The notes beneath the pieces were generated by a model. The model saw only the letters and a program-made list of their open reading frames with translations. It was not told where the DNA came from and did not search any database. The translations under genes and the position numbers were made by a program. This document shows positions 33,253-45,308 of a stretch of 64,000 nucleotides of DNA, one piece after another. The DNA lies in contig JANCYU010000025.1 of the NCBI GenBank assembly GCA_026122205.1, forward strand, positions 62,001-126,000, written 5' to 3'. Numbering within the stretch: position 1 is the stretch's first letter; every line of letters starts with the position of its first letter. The stretch is from Galdieria yellowstonensis (taxonomy: Eukaryota; Rhodophyta; Bangiophyceae; Galdieriales; Galdieriaceae).

Positions 33253-34419
33253 ATGGTCTCATTTGAATCGATCGAAGGAGGCGGATTCGCCGAGAACAAG
33301 AGGAAGAGCAAAGCAATCTTTGCACATGGAATGACAGAGGCCATGGAGCAGCCATGGTTCGTATTTTACAAAGATAGTGAAGAAACAACGAGTAGAGTAG
33401 ACCAATTGCGAAGTAATATTTCCGAAACAAGTAGCTTTGAAAGTTCATATGGTTTTCAACAAGAGGTGGAAGGTCTACTTTTTCAGTGTCCTACACAGTC
33501 GCAATGGCAGGGGACAGGTGACACTAGTTTATATTTACTGAAGGAAAGTGAGAGTGGTTCCCATGAAGATATGTTACGGGACCAAGAGGGCTCAGAATTC
33601 TGGCGCAACTCGGATTATCAAGTTGGCTTCGAGTCATATTGCTCCCAGAACGAAACTTCAGAGAAAAATGGGTCTCTGGAAAGGTCTTTGGGCGTGAATA
33701 CTCAAAATGATAGCAAGTCGAGGCAATTGTCATCTCCCAGGGCAAGTTTTAGTGAGGATAGCAGGGAAACCGACGTGACACCGTTTGTATATGAAGACAT
33801 CAGTAGTTCAGCAAAGTATGTGCACAAGACACCAAAAGATGAACTAGACATACTGTTGGATAGAGACGAAAATTCCTTGTCTTGGTCTGGTTCGTTGTCT
33901 GATCTGTTTGGAGCTGAAAGATATTCCAGTTATTCTCATTCTAGTGATATTTGCTATACAGAGAAACCATCCTTGCTATCCAATAGAGAAATTGTACAGC
34001 CTCCTACATCCCACAGCAAGGAATATTCACGAGAAGAGCAATATTCACAGAATGATTTGCAGTGGATGGGAACAGAAATGGAGAAACATTGTTCTGGTAG
34101 TTATCAAAGAAACTGTACTTTGGACTTGGCAAGAAGGAAGAGAAGGTCCAAAGCTACGCCTAAAGATTTACTGGAACAAGATGCATCCGTTTTGTACACT
34201 CCTTCTAATTGGTCTCAATCTGACATGACAATTCATCGTAGGATGGCCTTAGCAAGATATTATTCCAAGAAACAGCGACGAAATTACGGAAGAAAGGTGC
34301 GTTATGAGTGCAGGAAGCGTTTGGCAGTTTATAGACCGCGTTTGTCGGGACGATTTGTCAAGGTTCCTTGTAATTCGTCAGAATTTGATGGAGCCTCACA
34401 GAAGGCAGGTATTTCATGA
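33253..34419 (+). CDS. CCT-domain protein (CONSTANS/TOC1-type C-terminus)
   Basis: Single exon, 388 residues from the ATG. The C-terminal region IHRRMALARYYSKKQRRNYG, then KVRYECRKRLAVYRPRLSGR and FVK, is a CCT motif: basic, with the conserved YxxRKxxAxxRPRxxGRFVK pattern (first Ala replaced by Leu). In plants CCT proteins are nuclear DNA-binding or NF-Y-associated regulators of light and clock responses. No B-box, GATA or response-regulator domain precedes it; the first 280 residues are Ser/Glu-rich and probably disordered. It supports an Archaeplastida origin for the DNA. Targets are unknown. Confidence 0.85.
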   Translation: MVSFESIEGGGFAENKRKSKAIFAHGMTEAMEQPWFVFYKDSEETTSRVDQLRSNISETSSFESSYGFQQEVEGLLFQCPTQSQWQGTGDTSLYLLKESESGSHEDMLRDQEGSEFWRNSDYQVGFESYCSQNETSEKNGSLERSLGVNTQNDSKSRQLSSPRASFSEDSRETDVTPFVYEDISSSAKYVHKTPKDELDILLDRDENSLSWSGSLSDLFGAERYSSYSHSSDICYTEKPSLLSNREIVQPPTSHSKEYSREEQYSQNDLQWMGTEMEKHCSGSYQRNCTLDLARRKRRSKATPKDLLEQDASVLYTPSNWSQSDMTIHRRMALARYYSKKQRRNYGRKVRYECRKRLAVYRPRLSGRFVKVPCNSSEFDGASQKAGIS

Positions 34420-34832
34420 CTTTTTATACGGTGAGGTTTTCAGATATGTTGGTTAAATGGGGGTTATGGAGACGAATCAAACAAGAACTGTTTCGCACCA
34501 TCAAGACAAATGGGGGAATACTGCGGATATTTTGTGTATATTGCATTTCTATTTTTGTTCTGGGGGATGAGATGGACATCGTCTTTATATATTTTTCTTT
34601 ATTTTAGAAATAAAAATGAGCGACTTGTTCTAGAGTGTATGAAACTTGCCCCAAAAAATATCCAAATCGAATGGAATTTATTCGTGTATTGAGGAACCTC
34701 GGTGGTTGTGCAGGCGTGAAGGATATTTAGAGGACTCTGAAGAGCGGGCCATTTGGTGTGTGAGCGGGCCATTCTTTTCTTTCTGTTGGGACAAATTGAA
34801 TTTTCGTGTCGAGCATTCTTATTCAGTCATTC
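34420..34832. other. Intergenic spacer upstream of EBP
   Basis: About 410 bases. No supported gene. A short direct repeat (GAGCGGGCCATT) occurs twice near 34740-34775. Short frames here have no family resemblance. Confidence 0.5.
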
Positions 34833-35623
34833 ATGTCTGCCCCAACCAAGCAAACACCTTCAAAGAAACTTCGAGGTGCGGAAAAAGCCGTATTGGTATG
34901 GTTTTTAATAGATGCCGCTACCCATCTCTTTTGTGAGCTCCCTTTTGTATTCCATTCTTTAACAACCACGGTGAACCAAGCAACCCATTGGTCTGCCATA
35001 TTATGGAAGGTATTGAATATTTCAAGGCTGTGGGCATGGATATTCTTACAACTTTCAAGGAATATGCTAAAGCGGATCCACGTTGGGGTAGATTTCATGA
35101 CTGCACGGTGGCCTTGGAAGTGCCTACCTCTATTTTATGGGGTCCTTTATCTTTAGCTTGTGCGTACGGTGTCTATTATAGGAAACCGTGGAGGTTTTAT
35201 TGGCAAACTATCTTGTCGTTGGGTGAATTGTATGGCAATTGGATGACGTTTGGTCCCGAGTGGTTGAACCAGTACATGCTGGGTAAAACAGAACTGGATC
35301 CTCTAGGAAATTGGGTGCACAAATGGAGTGGGTGAAATAACGATTGCTTTCACGAATATTAACTTGTGGCTATAGTTTATTTGTTCTTTGCAAACATTGT
35401 GTGGGTTATCATCCCGATATTATTGTTGGTCGAGTCTACTAGAACCATCACGGCAGCTTGTGCCCAGGCTCGAGCACAAGACATGGAATCGCATCATTTG
35501 GGTGCCGCCAGCGGAGTGGTGATTGCGGCAACGTTGGCCTTATTTTTTGCCGTGTTTGTGATGTTTGCCATTTTGTTGCCGCTTGGAATGCTTCCTGCGA
35601 TGACTTTTTCAATAAAAATATGA
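34833..35623 (+). CDS. EBP: Emopamil-binding protein, 3-beta-hydroxysteroid delta8-delta7 isomerase
   Basis: ER enzyme of sterol synthesis moving the ring-B double bond from C8 to C7. Exons 34833-35009, 35060-35327 and 35376-35623 (introns 50 and 48 bp) give 230 residues, the same length as human EBP. Seen: DAATHLFCELPFVFHS with the family His/Glu; LWKEYAKADPRWGRFHDCTV; ALEVPTSILWGPLSLACAYG; and LGELYGNWMTFGPEWL. Four to five membrane helices are expected. The stop codon TGA (35621-35623) overlaps the ATG of the next gene in an ATGA arrangement. The start is the ATG at 34833; the upstream frame begins with GTG. Confidence 0.92.
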
Positions 35624-38600
35624 AAGTTGGTAGAAAAGATAATGAAATATTTCAAGAGTTGGAAAGACTTAATTTGAATAATGAGCAGTTGCAATGGCTT
35701 CGCTCGAGTAAAACGATTGGGATAGGTAGAAAGAGAGCTAGAAGTAGGACAACGAAGAAGCAGCCACGAGACGCTGACAAGACTGATGGAGTTGTGGATT
35801 CTTCTTCCATAGTAGTGGAAGAGCCTGTCGTAGTGCAACATCATCATCCAAATGAAGAATCAACGAGAGATGGACAGGTTGAAGAGGAAGCTACGGGTTT
35901 TGTACAGATAGATTGGAATCGACTACAGTGGAATACGAGGAAGAGGAATAGAAATGAAGAGGAACGAAGCGCTTTGGTCGTGGACAATCCTGTTCTTGGC
36001 CCGGTGGATTCGAGCCCTGAAGCAGAGTTAGCAGGGGCGGAATCTTGGAAGACTCTCACTAGTAGTGACACGGAAGAAAAGACGCCGCTGAGCCTCGAAT
36101 GTACAAAAAAGGAACAGGAATCTACCAATAGTTATTGGAGCAATACATACGTACAACAGCTTTCTGCAGAAAACGAGTTAGAAAGTGAAGATAGCGCAGC
36201 TGTCCGAGAGGAGAAAAATGAAAAGTCACTTATGACTACAGAGTCGATCGATGATGGCGCCAAAAATCCGATAATAGTAGAAAGGAGCAAGAAGGAATGG
36301 GCAGCTAGAATGCAGCTTCCTATTGTGGAACGAGAGCAAGAAATTGTGGAGTTGGTGAATGAGAGAGATATAGTATTCATTGCGGCAGAGACAGGAAGTG
36401 GAAAGACTACTCAAGTTCCTCAGTTTTTATATGAAGCTGGATATTGTAGTGTGCGCAAGGATGGCTATAGTGGAAAGATAGTCGTTACGCAACCTCGTAG
36501 AGTTGGCGCCTTTGCATGTTCGAGCAGAGTAGCAAAGGAACTTGATGTTTCTGTAGGTCATGAAGTAGGTTATCACGTGAGACATTTCAGGAAAGTGTCT
36601 CGTGAAACAAAGATTGAGTTTGTTACGGAAGGAATACTCTTGCGTTGGCTGCAATCGGATATTTTGTTGCGTCGTTTTTCTGTTGTTATTTTGGATGAAG
36701 CGCATGAACGAAGTATGGATACGGATCTTATTCTTGGTTTAGTTACGCGATCCGTTCGGTTGCGTCGACTGATGTTTGTTAATAATGAAAAAGTACGGCT
36801 TCCTGAATATCCAGAGAAAGTATTGTTGCCTCCCTTGAAATTGATTGTTATGTCTGCCACTTTGGATATCGATCAGTTGCTCTCCAATGAAAAGTTGTTT
36901 TCCCCACATATTCCACAACCTGCTACTCTTCAAGTGGAGACGCGTAGATATCCGGTTCATATTCATTTTGCAAAGAAGACTGCTGTAAACTATGTAGACG
37001 CTGCATTCAAGACTGTTTGTAAAATACATCGGCAACTTCCTCCAGGCGATGTTTTGGTATTCTTAACAGGACGTAGAGAAGTATTGCATTTGTGTCGAAA
37101 ACTTGCATTCGCGTTGCAAGGTAAGTAAAATATTTCACACAAGAATCGATGTATGAAATAGGCTATTTTAGGAACTTTTCCACGAAGAGTACACTTGCCG
37201 CTTCGTTCCGTACGCAACAAAGGTTCCATGCATAGTGTTCGTATCTTGCCACTCTATTCCATGTTGCCTTGGAAAAAGCAACAACGAGTATTTTCTACAG
37301 CACCAAACGAATGTAGAACCATTATTGTTGCAACCAACATCGCTGAAACATCGATCACTATACCAAATATTGTCTACGTGGTAGATAGTGGAAGAGTAAA
37401 GAAGAAAGAATATACTTGGACTCAAGGCGAAAATGCGTTTTCTATGATACGTTATCATGTGAAGTGGACTAGCCAGTCAAGTGCGGAACAAAGAGCTGGA
37501 AGAGCCGGACGTACTTGTGAAGGACATTGTTATCGTCTGTATTCTGCTGCAGTATTTCTGAATGAGATGGAAGAACAAGAAGAACCAGCTATTCAAAAGA
37601 CGCCTGCAGATGCTTTGTTGTTGAAGCTGAAAGCATTTGGTGTGGATGTGCACAGCTTTCCGTTTCCTTCACCACCGAGTGAAGAAGCACTAGAAACAGC
37701 AGAAAGAGTGCTGTACGATTTAGGCGCACTGTATACTTCAACCAACAACGTGTCAGTTCTAAGCTCGCTTGGAAGGAAATTGTCAAAACTCCCTATATCT
37801 TGTCGTCTAGGCAAGCTTGTGGTCGAAAGCTGTGGCTCATCTTCCATGATAGCTTATGCTTTGAGAATTGCTGCCCTTTTAACTGTTTCAGACATATTTC
37901 TCTCGAATGAGGAAGAAGAAGGGAGGAACATGACATCGACTCGTTCCTGTAGGATGGACTCGACAAGTGAGATATTATCCATTTTGTATTCTTTTTGTGC
38001 GTGGGAGTACAATATGGTGCAAAATGCTGCTCCTGAACCACCAGAGAAGTACGGTTTTCGAGAGAAATCAGTGAGAGAAGTATGTCTTATCATCAATCAG
38101 TTGTGTAGACTTGTGTTGAGACTTGGTTGGATCCCTAAGAGTTGGTATCCCTGTATGTTTCCGAGTTTTTTGCAACCTCCGACAAGGACGGAGCGCACTC
38201 AATTGATAAGAACCATACTTGGTTGCTTTCCTGATCAAGTGTGCCGTCATTTGTCAACTGCAGAAGCCACAAAGTTAGGATTGAAAGGAAGAAAGAAGAG
38301 GGAAGCTTTCGAAACAGCTTGTGGTAGCATTGTATATTTATCGCGGGATCGAATGCTAACTCAGCCAGTGTCGAGTATAGATTTTGTTTGCTATTTAGAG
38401 CTGTTGGACAAGTCTTCCCATCATTCCGTGGAAGTTGGCAGTTCATCCAACAAGCATGTATATATAAGAAATTGTACTGTAGTAACTGCAGATATGTTGG
38501 TTGATGTAGCAGCTTCCATGTGTACCTTTTCTCAGCCTTTATTGTATCCACCTCCAACGTATGATGTCGACAGAGGTTGTGTCGTATGTAGTGTAGATGT

Positions 38601-39006
38601 ACGTTTTGGTCCACGTCAATGGCCTTTGGGAATTTTTCAAGTTCCGTACGATGAGGAAAAGTATTCATGGAATAGGACGACGAGTGGTGGAGGAGGAAGC
38701 AGTGATTGGATGATGGATCGTTATCGAATATTTGGACAAAGCTTTTTACGAGGACAAGTTTTCCAGTCGATGGCGCAATGGACTGCGTATTTGAAAGAGT
38801 CTCCGGATGCGATGATTCGAGCTCCCTCGTTATTCTGTGTCATGCAACTTTATATGGAGCTGCACCGACACAAGATATATCGAAAGGAAGATTGCGTACG
38901 AATATGGGAAAAACATCCATCGTTTTTGTTGAGAGAATATTTGAGTTTTTTGCACGAAGGTAGTGCCGTTGTCGACGAGATTTCCCAACGGTGGCCTCCT
39001 TTGTAA
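35620..39006 (+). CDS. DHX37: DHX37/Dhr1 DEAH-box RNA helicase (U3 snoRNA release)
   Basis: Nucleolar helicase that unwinds U3 snoRNA from pre-18S rRNA. Exons 35620-37120 and 37172-39006 (51-bp intron) give 1111 residues. Seen: GETGSGKTTQVPQFLYEAGY, TQPRRVGAFA, DEAHERSMDTDLILG, MSATLD, NIAETSITIPNIVYVVDSG and QRAGRAGRTCEGHCYRLYS. A long acidic N-terminal region (about 230 residues) has the basic SSKTIGIGRKRARSRTTKK segment typical of the family. HA2/OB-type C-terminal domains follow. The only sensible ATG overlaps the EBP stop codon, so its promoter or 5' leader must lie in EBP coding sequence. It shares its pathway with DCAF13. Confidence 0.92.
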
Positions 39007-39167
39007 CATAAAAGCATCGTTTTTTGCTACAAGTTTTATTAGGAAATAGTTGTGAATGAAGAAGAGAGCGCCAAAATAGAAAAAAAAAGGTTTGGGATAT
39101 TTTGAGTGTGAGAGCAAAATTTGGGATTTGGGGTCTGTCGATTGTAGACTCTTAGGCCCAAGACATT

Positions 39168-39185
39168 TGTGTGTGTGTGTGTGTG
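39168..39185. repeat. (TG)9 microsatellite
   Basis: Short TG tract in the 216-bp spacer between DHX37 and AlaRS, about 40 bp before the AlaRS ATG. Confidence 0.9.
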
Positions 39186-39222
39186 ACAGAAAGAGTAAAA
39201 AGGTTATTGTGCAAGAATAGCC

Positions 39223-42166
39223 ATGTGGCCAAGTCACAAGGTGCGACAGTCGTTTATAGACTTTTTTGTACAAAAAGGACATGTGTTTTATCCGTCTAGC
39301 CCAGTGGTAAGTTGGTCGACGGAGAAGGAAGAAGCAACGGATGAATTCACTTGTTTAGATTCCATTTGAAGACCCTACACTGCTGTTTATTAACGCTGGT
39401 ATGAACCAGTTTAAACCTGTCTTCTTGGGAACCGTGGACCCAACCAGTCCTTTGAGCAAGTTGAAGAGGGCCTGCAACTCCCAAAAGTGCATTCGAGCAG
39501 GAGGAAAGCATAATGACCTGGAGGATGTTGGGAAGGACACTTACCATCACACGTTTTTCGAAATGTTGGGTAATTGGTCGTTTGGAGACTACTTCAAGGA
39601 GGAAGCTATTGCTTGGGCAATGGAACTTTTGACTCAGGTATTTGGATTGCCAAAGGAACGCTTGTATGCGACGTATTTTGGTGGAAGTAAGGAATGGAAC
39701 TTGGAACCTGACTTGGAAGCAAAGAATATTTGGCTTCGATATTTGCCTGAAGATAGAGTTCTTCCTTTTGGTGCCAAAGATAACTTTTGGGAGATGGGAG
39801 ATGTTGGTCCTTGTGGTCCGTGTAGTGAGATTCACTTTGACCGTGTGGGAAACAGAAATGCTTCCCATCTGGTGAATAAGGATGACCCTTCTGTGATAGA
39901 GATATGGAATTTGGTGTTTATACAGTTTAATAGGGAGTCGGACGGCACACTCAAGTTACTTCCCAACAAGCATATTGATACTGGAATGGGATTTGAACGT
40001 GTCGTTTCTATATTGCAAGGAGTTGGCTCCAATTATGACACAGACGTATTTTCGACGCTTTTCTCAGCTATTCAAGAGAGAACTGGTTGCAGAAAGTATA
40101 GTGGGAATATCGGTTCTCGTGACAAAGACATGGTAGATACTGCTTATCGAGTAGTTGCTGATCATGTGAGAACTTTAACTTTTGCGGTGACAGATGGCGC
40201 AGTACCTTCCAATACCGATAGAGGGTATGTACTGAGAAGGATTCTTCGAAGGGCTGTTCGATATGCCCAGCAGTTTTTGGGAGGTAAAACTGGTCTTTTG
40301 TCCTCACTAGTAGATGTCGTAGTGGAACAAATGAAGGATGCTTTTCCGGAACTTGAACAGAGAGTTGATTTTGTGAAACAAGTTATTCTTGAAGAAGAGG
40401 AATCTTTTGGAAGGACGCTTGTAAAGGGCATAGAAGCTTTCAACAAGTTGGCATCCAATTTGGAAAGTGAAGGAAGGACGATTATTCCTGGACAGGAAGC
40501 TTTCTTTTTGTACGATACGATGGGTTTCCCGTTGGATCTTACTGAAGTGATGGCAAGAGAACGTGGCCTCAAAGTGGATGTTCGTGGTTTTGAGGAAGCG
40601 CTTGAAAATGCTCGAAAGATATCTCGAGCGGATAGATTTTCGAGTGAAGCAGGTTCCAAGTCTCTTCAGTTGGGAGCAGAGGAAATATTTGCTCTACAAA
40701 AACAAGGAATATTGCCAAGTGTAGATGAAGCCAAGTATCGATGGTACGAGTCTCTAACTTCGGTTATTTTAGCTTTGTATGATGGGAAACAGTTTCAAAC
40801 CAGTTTCCGAGCTGCTGGACGGACAGTACAAGAGGTGGAACAATATTTTGGTTTAATTTTGAAGGAAACCAACTTTTATGCAGAGTCTGGAGGTCAAGTT
40901 GCAGATACTGGAAGCATTTTAGTGAAGAAGAAAGAAGATGGCAGCACCAGTGGAGAGTTTGTAGTTACGGATGTTCAGTCTTATGGTGGATATATATTAC
41001 ATAAGGGTTATTTATCCTGGGGAGATATTTCCGTTGGAGACCAGATCGTATGTCAAGTGGATTACCAACGGAGGCAAAAGATTGCGCCCAATCATACAAT
41101 GACCCACGTACTTAACTTTGCGTTGAGGAAGATATTCGGTCCGACATGTGATCAACGAGGTTCCTTGGTAGATCCTAACAAACTTCGATTTGACTTTGCT
41201 GCCAACAGGGGCTTGACTCGAGACGATATAAAGTTGGTGGATGATATTGTACAGTCCAAGATTGATGAGGGACTTGCAGTCGTATCTAAAGTAGCTCCTT
41301 TGTCATCAGCACTATCTATTCGGTCTATTCGTGCTATATTTAATGAACAGTATCCTGATCCTGTACGTATTGTTGCAGTTGGAGGTGACATTGATGAAAT
41401 GTTGCGAGACCCAGAAAATGAGGAATGGTACAATTATAGTGTCGAATTATGTGGTGGTACACATATTAGCAATACGAAATTAGCGGAAGCCTATGTAACG
41501 ATAGAAGAAGGTGGCGTTGCAAAAGGCATCCGAAGAATCGTTGCTCTGACAGGCAAAGCAGCGAAACAAGCTATTTTAGATGCACAAAAATTGGAAGAAG
41601 AAGTGAACCTTTTACGAGAACTCGATATGGATGAATTAAGCGAGGAACTATCCAAAGTTGGTCAAAAAGTGGACACTGCATTGATTTCTGTGCTTTCTAA
41701 ACAGCATTTAAAGGAGCAGTTGCAGTTGCTGAACAAGCAGTTGCTTTTGAAGCGAAAGGAACAACAAGCCAAAGTGGAAAAGAATGTGATGGAAGAGATC
41801 CGTTGCCAAGTGGAAATGGAGAATGGAAAGCGCATATTTGTGATGGTATTGGAAGAATTGCATGGAGATACCAAGATATTATCCAAAATATTATCAAGTG
41901 TGAAGTCGAACTATCCTCAAGTCAGTGTTTGTTTGATTTCTGCGGATGACAAGAAGCAGCGACTCGTTGTATCTGCTATGGTGTGTGCGCACCATATTTC
42001 TCGAGGACTTAGTGCCAAAGGTTGGGTGGAAACTTGTGTCTCCGACTGGGGAGGAAAAGGCGGTGGCAAAGAAGACCAAGCACAAGCCCAAGCCAAAGTA
42101 GGATCTGAGCAGTATGAAAAAGTAAAGCATAGTGCAGCGCAATATGTGCAGTCGTTTATCGAATAA
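39223..42166 (+). CDS. AARS1: Alanyl-tRNA synthetase
   Basis: Charges tRNA-Ala. Exons 39223-39306 and 39359-42166 (52-bp intron) give 963 residues. Seen: VRQSFIDFFVQKGHVFYPSS, FINAGMNQFKP, CIRAGGKHNDLEDVG, TFFEMLGNWSFGDYFKEEAI (motif 1/2 region) and GMGFERV (motif 3); the editing domain with HTMTHVLNFALR and the second metal site CGGTHISNT; and a C-terminal oligomerisation/C-Ala region ending GGGKEDQAQAQAK. No targeting extension precedes MWPSHKV, so the cytosolic form is predicted; organelle supply is not shown here. Stop codons of this gene and TMCO1 are 19 bp apart. Confidence 0.95.
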
Positions 42167-42185
42167 ACCATTTCCACCGCATTTA

Positions 42186-42855
42186 TTATTCTTCTTCTTT
42201 CTTGTTGGCTGCCGTTGCTGCTTCTTGAAAGATATCCAACGAAGTTCTCGGTGGCGCAGTTCCCATGGCCTTGGAAAGAATAGCCTTGAGAAACATAGAA
42301 GCAAGAGTATAAAGAAAAACAAAAGAACAATCCCTATAATCGTCACCTTCCAAGTTGCGGTGAGTCATTCCCCACAACCACTTGATGGGAACAAACGGAA
42401 GCCTTGCCATCACTTGACGTTGAAACAGCGCGTTGAGAAAGCGATAAAATAGAAAATACAATGCGGATATAGCCAAGTTGACCTTCATTTTGGCTAGATT
42501 CATGTCTGCGGATGCTGCTTTCACGCTTTCCTCCAAGTTGCTTATCTTTCGTTCTTGTGCACGGCGACGGTCGTAGGTGACGATAGCGTTTCTTTCTTTT
42601 TCCACTAAAGAAGCGATGAGGATGAACGAAACAAGGGATGCGACACTTACACTTGCGATGGAGGTCATGAAAGTGGGCAATTTTCCGTTGATAGTCTTCC
42701 GTGCGATATACTAGTAGATACAGTATACCTAGTATATATTGTATATACATATAAGCGCATTGTTTAGTTAGAAACATAGCAACACAACCTTCTGAAAAGG
42801 AACAAATAGCCAGCGTGCAACCCAACAGTTTCCATACACTCGTCAAGGACGACAT
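42186..42855 (-). CDS. TMCO1: TMCO1-like ER calcium-load-activated channel / translocon-associated protein
   Basis: Exons 42855-42789, 42728-42651 and 42604-42186 (introns 60 and 46 bp) give 187 residues, family length. Seen: N-terminal membrane helix ending SEGILYLLVYRTEDYQRKI; a charged coiled coil LEKERNAIVTYDRRRAQERK; and C-terminal helices with RQVMARLPFVPIKWLWGMTH and RNLEGDDYRDCSFVFLY, a close match to the animal HRNLLGDD block. TMCO1 belongs to the Oxa1/Get1 superfamily and acts at the ER in calcium release and multipass-protein translocons. Skipping the 60-bp intron, instead of reading through it, restores the family-like helix. Confidence 0.93.
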
Positions 42856-43078
42856 GGAAAAGAATGAATGAATGAATGATGCTCCATCCACCAAAGAAAA
42901 CTATACTTGGTAAAAGCCATTCTTGTCACTCTAGTATTTTCACACATTTATCTTGCTACAATTGCAACATATATAAACCAGTGAACCAGATTTCCTCAGA
43001 CATCTCTCTCTCTCTTATGCCACAAGGGGAACAAGCATATTTCATTGTGGTGGTTGGTTGCGTTGGCGTCTGTCGTCG

Positions 43079-45182
43079 ATGCAGTGGTTTCTCGGTTGGC
43101 TTGCTACCAAAATTGCTATTCTTTTTGGTGCCAAAGTCAACGAAGTAAACTATGTACTGTGTCTTTTATTGGTAAGTTGTGTTTTACTTTGGTGGATAGT
43201 TACTCTAACGGTTATTATTGTTCCAGGCGTTCCCTCTGGGTGTCGTTTACCGATGGATTCATTCTCCAACAATCAGGTAAGAGAAATGAAACAACTGTGT
43301 GATATTCCATATATATATATATATTTGTATATATATAAAACTGTTATAGGAAGCTGTTTTCTGTTCTAGCTGGTAGTTGGCTGGGTTTCTCCGCTTTGGG
43401 TTGGCACTCGTTACATATTCTGGTGTGCTCTTTTATTTGTTACCTCATCATGTGGACAAAGAGCAAGAGACAACACAACTATGTATTTCTTTTTGTGTTC
43501 TCGTAAGTCGCTATCCCTTTTAAAGTGTGGCGTTGTATTATTGTCTCATCTATTATATCTATCTGTGTGGTTGCCATCAGATATCTATCCCTGGGACACC
43601 TCTACAGACAATGGACAGACTACTTGGGATGGTCACTTGATTTTACTTTGCCACTGATGATTGTTACCCAGAAAGTAATTGCTCTGAGTTATGCCCTTTA
43701 TGGTTGGTATATCTCTTTGTGTTTTCCTTGTGTATTCATCCTGCTGTTCGATTCGTATATGATAGACGGAACCACGAGTCCCAAGGATCATTCGACAGAC
43801 AAGCAACGACGAGTGACAAGTATTCAGACACTTCCAAATATATTGGAATTTTATGCGTTTATTTTGTTTCCAGCTGGCTTATTGGTTGGTCCTTATCTGG
43901 AGTTTGTGGAATGGCAGTTGCATCTACAGAATAGACAATGTATCAAGGTAGGTAGATAGAAGAGTTGAGCAGATGAATTGATTTTCCTGGTGGCGATAGG
44001 ATTCGTTACGATTAGGATTGTTAAGACTTGCACAAGGCCTGGGTTGTCTTGGTCTCTATTTGATGGGAGATAAATGGCTTCCCATCGAACTATTAAGAGA
44101 TGAGGTAAGTCAGCAGAGTGTGTGTATAAGATATTTGTACGTAGGAGAGAAATAAATGTGTACAAGCATTTCCTTTCTAGTGGTCATTGGTTGGTTCGTT
44201 TTCTGTGGATAGATATGATAATGTTTGGATATCGATTTAAATATTATTTTGCGTGGAAGTTTGCAGAAGGAGCTTTGGCATCGAGTGGAATTGGTAAGTT
44301 GGAGTATGAAGAGACAGAAAAACACAAGAATGACACCTATTGTGTGTGTGTGTACAAGGACGTTTGACGGACCGCGAGCCTAGACAATATGAAGCCATCC
44401 AAGTGATCGATATATTAGGGTTTGAATTGGCGGAGAATCCGAGAGAGCTGACATCCAGTTGGAACAAAACAACCAATGTTTGGTTGAGAAGATATGTATA
44501 CGAAAGGTAAGATTGATTGCTACGGATGAGATGTGGACGAATCATATTTTTCTGTATATATATGTAGAATGAGGCGACCTTGGAATCTTTATTATACTTT
44601 TGTTATTTCGGCATTTTGGCATGGATTCTATCCTGGTTATTACTTGTTTTTTGTTACCATGTCGGTGGTTACTTCTATTCATCGCAAAGTAGGTATTCAT
44701 CTCCATACGAGGTTTCTTTTGTGTGTGTGTATATATAGAGAAATGTTGTTGATCATTCTGTGTGTGTGTGTGTGTATTGTAGATTCGAAAGCAAATACGT
44801 CCATTGGTGACCTTGCATCGTACAAGTGCATTGTGTTGGAAAATTGCTGCAATTCTGTTGACTCGTTTCACTTGTTCCTATTTCATTGTTTCCTTTACGG
44901 TAAGAAAACGAGGATAGTTTGTTGACCACCATTTCCTCACCTCTTGTATAGGCATTATCTTTTGAAGCTAGTTTTAAAGTGTATCGCTCTTTACACTTGA
45001 TTGGTAAGTGCACATAGTTTACAAGGTTGTGAGCGAATCACGAAGAGGGAGTTGTTCTAGGACATGCTATTTTGTTGGTCGCTGTGGTTGTTTTCTACAG
45101 TGGCATATTTGATAAACTCGTTGCGAAATATCATCTTGGAAATGCCGACAAAGCGAGTGCGTTGAACAATAAAATGGATTAA
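43079..45182 (+). CDS. MBOAT lysophospholipid acyltransferase (LPCAT/ALE1-like)
   Basis: Re-acylates lysophospholipids at the ER. Twelve short exons (43079-43171, 43227-43276, 43350-43502, 43581-43702, 43766-43947, 44000-44104, 44167-44293, 44359-44506, 44568-44688, 44783-44899, 44952-45003, 45061-45182) join in frame into 463 residues, the usual size. Seen: AFPLGVVYRWI; DFTLPLMIVTQKVIALSYAL; GLLVGPYLEF; the catalytic-Asn region SSWNKTTNVWLRRYVYER; and the catalytic-His block AFWHGFYPGYYLFF. About ten hydrophobic helices are visible. It is the most intron-rich gene in the window and its introns carry GT/TA microsatellites; several exceed 70 bp (73, 78, 94). Substrate specificity cannot be read from the sequence. 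Confidence 0.9.
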
Positions 45183-45308
45183 CTTGCGTGGAAACTACAC
45201 ACAATAACCACCACGGAGACAAGGGGAGAGACGAAAGAAAAGTCCATTTAAGCAGTCGTCCATCACATACCCTGGCCACACATACTATGACGCGCATAAA
45301 GACACACT

